In this document: positions 59,304 through 64,000 of the stretch, piece after piece
How the letters are laid out: each line of letters begins with the position of its first letter
How positions within the stretch are numbered: the first letter of the stretch is position 1
Assembly (NCBI GenBank): GCA_039621445.1
Contig: CP154956.1
Location: 50,331,302-50,395,301 of the forward strand
Source: Euglena gracilis
Taxonomy: Eukaryota > Euglenida > Euglenophyceae > Euglenales
DNA length: 64,000 nucleotides
Direction of reading: 5' to 3'
Program-made: the position numbers and the translations under genes
The notes under the pieces: generated by a model
The model's input: only the letters and a program-made list of their open reading frames with translations
The model's database searches: none
What the model was told of the DNA's origin: nothing

Positions 59304-59411
59304 TCAAAAGGGAGCAATGTTTGAGTAGCAGTCAGGCCCCGCATTGAACACACCGTTGCGATAGGGGTCCATCTCCCAGGGGAAGTCTGGTTGGTTCTGC
59401 CCATACCATTG
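59304..59411 (-). CDS. SGNH-like gene, exon D, possible terminal exon
   Basis: After a GGTCGGTCAG acceptor, the minus strand encodes QWYGQNQPDFPWEMDPYRNG.. and ends FNAGPDCYSNIAPF with a TGA stop. It starts in phase 0, which would follow exon E (ending phase 0 at HFNDY) and not exon C (ending phase 1). A C-terminal PDC motif is common in related esterase-like proteins. On the chromosome D lies before E in the direction of transcription, so either the exon order was rearranged, E belongs to another copy, or D is not part of this transcript. Confidence 0.5.
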   Translation of the reverse strand, partial: QWYGQNQPDFPWEMDPYRNGVFNAGPDCYSNIAPF

Positions 59412-59682
59412 CTGACCGACCTCTGGATGGGGCCTTTTGATGACTATGCAGTCAATTCTGATCCCGGAGCTAGCTTTGGCCTCAGGGGGGGGGGGTCACC
59501 ATGGCCGCTTGGCCCAAGATGTCCCAAAATCAATGGATTCTGGCCATTTCTTCAGACGAATTTTGGGCGCCTTCGGCAGCAGGGCCACTTTCAACAATTT
59601 CTGGCTGACCCCCCCCCGAAGGGACGTCCAGAGCCAAAAACCAGTCAGCCTCTGCAGGGGAAAAAAACAATCAAGAAACCAC

Positions 59683-59801
59683 CCGGGGTTGAGTTGGACG
59701 CACATTGGGCAATGGAATGGTTGTGCCAGATCACGCGGGTCCCTGTCCTTCTGGAGTACTCCTGCAGCTGTTTGGCGATGCGGTCGATCTCTCTTCGGTA
59801 C
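59683..59801 (-). CDS. SGNH-like gene, exon C
   Basis: Acceptor AATGAAACAAAACAG above 59801. The exon begins with one base that completes a codon and then encodes YRREIDRIAKQLQEYSRRTG followed by TRVIWHNHS and a short cysteine/serine-containing tail. A helix followed by a G-T-x-V-I-W-H strand is typical of SGNH/PC-esterase folds. Donor G|GTGGTT at 59683 leaves phase 1, which joins exon E to make glycine. The start joins exon B if B ends GGGT|GTGCCG. Confidence 0.65.
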
Positions 59802-59910
59802 CTGTTTTGTTTCATTTGCAACCAGGCTACCAGGACGACCACAAAAAAAATCGGACCGTAGCATAAAGCGACGACAGTGATTTGCTATATAGGAACTGCG
59901 GAACCATTTG

Positions 59911-60630
59911 TTGCCCAATTTGTTGTCCCTTCGAGAAAGATTCATAATAAATAATGGGCTGCAGGAGCAACTGGGCTGAGGCAAAAAATGGCAGCAACCA
60001 AAGATACAACGAAAGGAGGGCTATTTGGCTTCAGCCAACCAACAGCAAACCGACATAACGCAATGATGTAAGCACACTTATGCAGGCTCCACAGCCCAAT
60101 CCCTTGCCGAGCAAGGTTGCCGCACATCGCCTGGGGAAAGCAACGCGAACGAGAGAGAGAGAGAAAAAACAGAAAAGAAAAGGAACCATGGATGATGCCA
60201 AATTGATGTATGTGAAAGGGTCCAATGGCAAGGTGGTCTCTTGAGCAAATGAAGAAAACGTTGAGAGAATTAGTGTCTAGACAGACAACACACCCTCAAA
60301 GTATGTTAAAAAATCGAAAACATATAGCATGAGCATGACCACATGAACGTGTGGATGGATAGTCAGAAGGAGAGACCATGAATTTTTGAATCTCTGGGGG
60401 GGGGGGATGGGCAAAATTTGTCCGAACACGGCTCCCCCTGTGTCCGAGTTTAGTTCATCAAACAAGGATAAGCCCATGCATGTGTTGCGCACAAACACAG
60501 AACAAACAAAAATTTTTAAATTGGCCAAAAAGGTGAATGATATTTTTCCATACCACCCCTTGTGGCATGGAAAAGGTGGGAATGAACGTTTTAAAACTGT
60601 TGCATACCCCCCCCCCTATTCTCTGAGAAC
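59911..60630. repeat. Q and P duplicated segments, copy 2
   Basis: Q (59911-60428) is direct relative to 35396-35895; P (60424-60630) is inverted relative to 35155-35392. The two abut here with opposite relative orientation. They lie in the intron between exons B and C. Confidence 0.85.
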
Positions 60631-61267
60631 CAGAAAACATGGGTAAGAACGCGCTTAGCAGGCTTCTTTTATCAACCCCAGGGCTGGGGGGAGAGGGGGG
60701 TGCCTTGTGCTATGACGTACCTGCCCACCCCCTGGGGGGGCCAGTTCCCCAGTTCCCCAGTGCCTGCCGACCCAGGCAAATTTCCCTTGAAAATGGCAAT
60801 TTTCAGGCCCAGGCGCCTTCGGCGCCAGGGGGTGTGCTGTAACACTACTCGCACCAAAACTCAAAACCTGACCCCCCACCCCAGGGGGGTCAAAAGTGCC
60901 TTACCCCCATAGCACCCACCCCTGTGGGGGGTGCGTGGGGGGGGGGGGGGGCAGTTCCTTAAAAAGAAGCCTGGTGCTTGGACAAGGGTGAAAAAAATTA
61001 CTGCAAAAAAAAACACGGCACTTCGCACCGAAAAGGAAAAATTGACCTCATTTTGGAGCCACTGTTGAACTTACAGGCATTTGGATGCAAAAATCAAGAA
61101 TATCTCACCAAAATCAGGCTTCAGAAGCTTTAAACTTCGAAATATTCCAAAAATTTCTCTTAAAAATGCACACAAAAAAGTTTTCCAAGAAGATGACCTT
61201 TAAAAAAAGACAGGTAAGAAACGGTGGGATGGTGCTAAGACAAGGGTGGTGCCTAGACAAAGGGGTA
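60605..61267. mobile_element. V1 element, interrupted by a hAT-like MITE
   Basis: TA-bounded: TACCCCCCCCCCTATTCTCTGAGAACC on the left, GGTGGTGCCTAGACAAAGGGGTA on the right. The interior after the hAT insertion (from GTGCTTGGACAAGGGTG) aligns with V2, including the GGCACTTCGCACCG core, GAAAAGGAAAAATTGACCTC and ACAGGCATTTGGATGCAAAAATCA. Without the insert it is about 340 bases. It lies in the intron between exons B and C. Confidence 0.85.
60659..60973. mobile_element. hAT-like MITE nested in V1
   Basis: Left CAGGCTTCTTTTATCAACCCC and right CTTAAAAAGAAGCCTG belong to the CAGGCTTC family. The target copies GCGCTTAG (60651-60658) and GTGCTTGG (60974-60981) each differ by one base from GTGCTTAG, the sequence that intact V units carry at this place (GGTGCTTAGACAAGG). 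A GGCGCCTTCGGCGCC-type core is near 60810. Confidence 0.9.
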
Positions 61268-61501
61268 AAGTACCAATGGACGAACGTAAATCATCCTCTG
61301 TTTGTGCAGTGAACATCAAACCCCGCCAGAACCCCATAACCCTGTTTGGTGGTGGACCATGGGGCGGATAAATGGAGGCTTGGCATGTGGTGGAAGGGGT
61401 CCAGAGCTATGACATTTTCCCCGTTCCAAAGCCGACAAAGCAGGGACGGGAAAGCCAGCCAGCCTAGTCATTCCCAGGCAAAAGATGAGCCCTGCCGGCA
61501 C
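61268..61501. other. Intron DNA next to exon B, duplicated at 33.5-33.7 kb
   Basis: From about 61330 this matches, in inverted orientation, the DNA downstream of the exon B pseudogene (33540-33735), for example TGGACCCCTTCCAC and GCCAGCCTAG. Non-coding. Confidence 0.7.
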
Positions 61502-61661
61502 ACCCAGTTGCCCATGCCAGCGACCAGCAGGTCCCAGTCGTGGGCGGCGCCGCGGATGAGGGAGTGCCACGTCAGGGAGTTGGCGGACCGCGCGTCGGCG
61601 AGGAAGTTGTCCACGAAGTACCGCACCGTGATGTTGCCCCGCACTGCGAACTCGATCCAGC
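61502..61661 (-). CDS. SGNH-like gene, exon B
   Basis: Acceptor GCCCCGCCCCCGCCAG above 61661. The exon starts GC, completing glycine with the final G of exon A, and encodes GWIEFAVRGNITVRYFVDNF.., then SLTWHSLIRGAAHDWDLLVAG and MGNWV. D-L-L-V-x-G-x-G-N-W resembles the block carrying the conserved asparagine of SGNH-type esterases (often written D-V-L-V-x-N-x-G-x-W). The donor GGGT|GTGCCG keeps phase with exon C; TGG|GTGTGC three codon bases earlier would not. The exon is copied, in a broken form, at 33401-33536. Confidence 0.7.
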
Positions 61662-61884
61662 CTGGCGGGGGCGGGGCAGCAGGGTGAGAGTTGGTGGGAA
61701 TGGCCCGTTCTCAACAAAAGCAGCACAGCGAGTGGGAAACACAGGGCGGCGATGTTGTCATTGCCCTTCATGCACGATGTCACTCTACGATGATGACAAT
61801 TTTAGGGGGGGGCTGTGGATCAGAAGGATGATTTGGTGCTCCTCTTGCAGTCGTTTTCGGCAATTCCGACCCCCCCCATCACAC

Positions 61885-61973
61885 CTTGGTGGTTTGGATT
61901 CTGGTCAACGATCTTCGGGTTCCCCAGGACCTTGTTCTGGTGGATGGCGTTGACGACTGGGTAGAACAGCGAC
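61885..61973 (-). CDS. SGNH-like gene, exon A
   Basis: Acceptor CACACACTCTGCCAG above 61973. It encodes about 29 residues beginning SLFYPVVNAIHQNKVLGNPK and ending in NPNHQ plus one base, with a good donor CAAG|GTGTGA at 61885. In SGNH/PC-esterase-like proteins a helix R-x-L-F-x-x-(V/L)-x-x-x follows the catalytic GDS block, so the GDS exon should lie further upstream; I did not find it between 61974 and 64000. The join to exon B is in phase. Confidence 0.6.
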
Positions 61974-62017
61974 CTGGCAGAGTGTGTGGCAGGCAACCTG
62001 CTCAGGGTTGACGTTGT

Positions 62018-62410
62018 CGCCCAACCAAGGAATTTCTTAAAGACCCCCAGGCAGCCAGCCGGAAGAAAGGTGCCAAAGGTGGGGGTCGGGGGGGGGGGGT
62101 CCTACTGGCTGCCGGGCTGGACTTGGCCGTCACCCAAAAGCAGGCAAAAATTTTGTGGTGAAAGCCCCCCCAAAAAACGGTGAAAGTTGGGCATTTCAGC
62201 CATTTTTGACCCTTTCCCAAAAATTTTCGGCCTTCGCACCGAACTTTTCTCGATCCAGCCTGGCTTTGCCAGGCTGCAAAAAAATTGTATTACCGTTTGA
62301 CACCCCCCAGAGGGGGGTCCGCACCAGCCCGGAGCTGCTGGCTGGAAAAAAGGTGCTGGATGGCTGGCAGGACCCCAGGGGGGCGGTCCGGAAATTCCCT
62401 GCCCACCCAC
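62018..62410. mobile_element. Degenerate hAT-like element
   Basis: CAAGGAATTTCTTAA near 62026 and GAAATTCCCTG ending at 62401 form inverted ends of the 16643-17079 type. The flanks GCCCAACC and GCCCACCC are similar but their exact spacing is ambiguous. The interior has CCAGCCGG, CTGGCTGG and a TTTTCGGCCTTCGCACCGAAC core-like stretch. It lies directly upstream of exon A. Confidence 0.5.
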
Positions 62411-62761
62411 CAAACTCAAAATCACCCAAAATGGGCCAAAACCCTCTCAGGCTGACCCATCCCCTGCCTTCCAGGGGGGCTGGCAGTTTCCTGGGAGGAC
62501 AGCTTCGGGCTGGGGGGGGGGGGTACTTGAAAAATTACGGCAAGTCATCAGAAAAAAAAGGAGGTCAAAACCAGTGGAAATCTGATTTCACCAAACATTT
62601 ATCCAACTTCAGGCACACTTCAAAAATGCAGCAACTGCTAAAAACCGGTTCCACTATTCCTGAATGTGCTTGTTTCACTACAGAATGATGGATTGGAAAC
62701 TTCTCCCCGGGAATTCTCCTCGATTCAACTTTGCCCATAGCACTTGGCACCAGGATTGACG
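62411..62761. other. Spacer upstream of exon A, nothing recognised
   Basis: A/T-rich DNA with a G run near 62511-62522. No GDS-type exon or promoter-like feature was recognised. Confidence 0.4.
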
Positions 62762-63160
62762 TACCTCCCCCTCTTGTCTAAGCACCGGAAAAGATGGGTA
62801 AGAACCGGGGGGGTGGTGCTTATTTTGCCAAAATATGGGTAAGAACCAGGGGGGTGGTGCTTAGACAAGGGGGAAAATTTTGAATGCAAAAAAATCCGGC
62901 GCTTCGCGCCGAAAAGGAAAAATTCCCCTTATTTTGGAGGTCCACTTTTGAACTTACACACATTTGGATGCAGAAATCAGCAATACCTCACCAAATCAGG
63001 TCTCAGAAGTTGCAGAAATTTCGAAATTTTTGAGAAATTTCCCTTAAAAATGCACACAAAATAAACCTCTCCGTGACGATGACCTTTTTTAAAAAGATGG
63101 GTAAGAACCGGGGGGGTGGTGCTTAGACAAGGGTGGTGCTTAGACAAGGGGGGGGGAGGT
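62762..63160. mobile_element. V2 element, TA-bounded
   Basis: TACCTCCCCCTCTTGTCTAAGCACC and GGTGCTTAGACAAGGGGGGGGGAGGTA are inverted ends bounded by TA. Units of AAAGATGGGTAAGAACCGGGGGGGTGGTGCTTA(GACAAGG) occur twice at the left and once, with an extra half, at the right, all in the same orientation. The middle includes CGGCGCTTCGCGCCG (62897-62911) and aligns with V1. It is the intact family reference. Confidence 0.88.
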
Positions 63161-64000
63161 AAGACACCTCGTCTGGGAGTCTCCAATAAATGCAATCCGC
63201 TTGCCAGCCAGGGCTCGCACCAGGTGATCCTGGCTGTAGTTGACCTAACCGGCCCTCTTCGTGCGAAATGAAGCCGGAACGAGGAAGACGTGGCCCAGGA
63301 CCCCGGGGGGTCCCCAGGGAATGAAGTGAGCGGGGAGGGGGGGATGGTCTGGACCCCCTGTGCAAAAAAAAAACTTTCCAGCACGAAGAGGTGGAAAACC
63401 TTTGACCTTGAAAAAGCCCAAAAATCGCGTTGTTGACACATTTTTGAAAAATCGGACAAAACATACACCCATACACCAAAATGTTCATCTCCCCTGGCGC
63501 AAAGCACCGGAAAATTGTTTGGGTTCTCGGGGTCCTGACCCCCCCCCTCGGTATGAAGGGGGGAGGAAGGGCGGGGTCTCCCTCCTCCCCCCAAAACCAC
63601 CGCTCACTTGATACCTTGGGGGTCCCCCGCACCACCCAGACTGGTGCGGGAACCCCCCGGGACCCGGGAGGGGGGGTCTAAAGGTATTTCCCAAAAAATC
63701 GGTTTTGGCACCTTGCGCCGAAACCCATACTTGGACCGGAGGGAGGGTCCGGCCCCGGACCCACCCACCCCCACCCCAGGGTCTTCCAAGATAAGAAAAA
63801 GCCTGAAGTGGATCCTCTTCCGGTCCAAAAATGACATGAGTTGGCACGGTCGATGACACAAAGAGAGGACGCCAAGCACATCTGCTGGCATAACCACCTC
63901 CACCCAAAGGAAAAGTGCCACTTGGCAAATGCGTGTGACGAACTTTGCTGGTGGACAATTTGCCTTCTGTAACTGTATGTCAATTTTTGAGTAAAAAAGG
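63161..64000. other. G/C-run element with AAGTGAGCGG ends, no gene
   Basis: GAATGAAGTGAGCGGGGAGG near 63320 pairs with CCACCGCTCACTTGATACC near 63599, forming a roughly 300-base inverted-repeat element with a GGCGCAAAGCACCGG core-like word near 63499. A second, tighter inverted pair CCCGCACCACCCAG / CTGGTGCGGG lies at 63627-63652. The remaining DNA to 64000 shows nothing recognisable. Confidence 0.5.

Overview
The window looks like nuclear DNA of a eukaryote with a large, repeat-rich, intron-rich genome, possibly an alga or another protist; I cannot name the lineage. There are no compact operons, no ribosome-binding sites and no long conserved reading frames. Coding-like sequence appears only as short GC-richer islands bounded by pyrimidine tract/AG and GT signals. 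Most of the window is non-coding: long G and C homopolymer runs, A/T-rich filler, minisatellites and many short inverted-repeat elements. A run of 13 Ns at 32739-32751 marks an assembly gap. I found no rRNA, tRNA or CRISPR array.

The best-supported features are mobile elements, in two groups. (1) hAT-like non-autonomous elements have ends of the form CAGG(G/C)...TTAAG / CTTAA...CCTG. Six have perfect 8-bp target duplications: 11815-12106, 13071-13378, 16643-17079, 22104-22399, 49823-50117 and 54276-54555. Four more have imperfect ones: 4418-4639, 13980-14667, 41751-42088 and 60659-60973. (2) A TA-bounded group has ends TACC..CCCC..TTGTC / GACAA..GGGG..GGTA and comprises families I call X, W, V and Z, with the R and Y repeats possibly related. 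Nested insertions show that both groups moved: W sits in the TA of an X element whose empty-site relative (X2) is 150 bp away, and a hAT element sits inside a V element. Many elements share a GGCGC-N3-GCGCC palindrome next to an AAAATTTT tract.

The best gene evidence is on the minus strand at 58.6-62.0 kb. Four exons there (A, B, C, E) join in phase and give a protein with SGNH/PC-esterase-like features; a possible terminal exon (D) lies out of order between C and E. Parts of this locus are duplicated in a decayed form at 32.7-35.9 kb, with internal inversions. Other exon candidates are single islands with weak support.

Layout: 1-11.8 kb, G/C-run elements and AT-rich DNA with minisatellites; 11.8-14.7 kb, a cluster of hAT-like elements plus a 285-bp palindrome; 14.7-30.2 kb, mixed repeats and weak exon candidates; 30.2-31.3 kb, nested X/W/Y elements; 32.7-38.5 kb, decayed duplicate of the gene locus and a composite X element; 39.4-43.5 kb, W2, Y2, a hAT element and a 1.2-kb element with perfect 26-bp inverted ends; 45.9-48.5 kb, a direct duplication around a 1.2-kb GGC/TTC repeat block; 49.8-57.7 kb, hAT elements and duplicated pieces; 58.6-63.2 kb, the multi-exon gene and two V elements.
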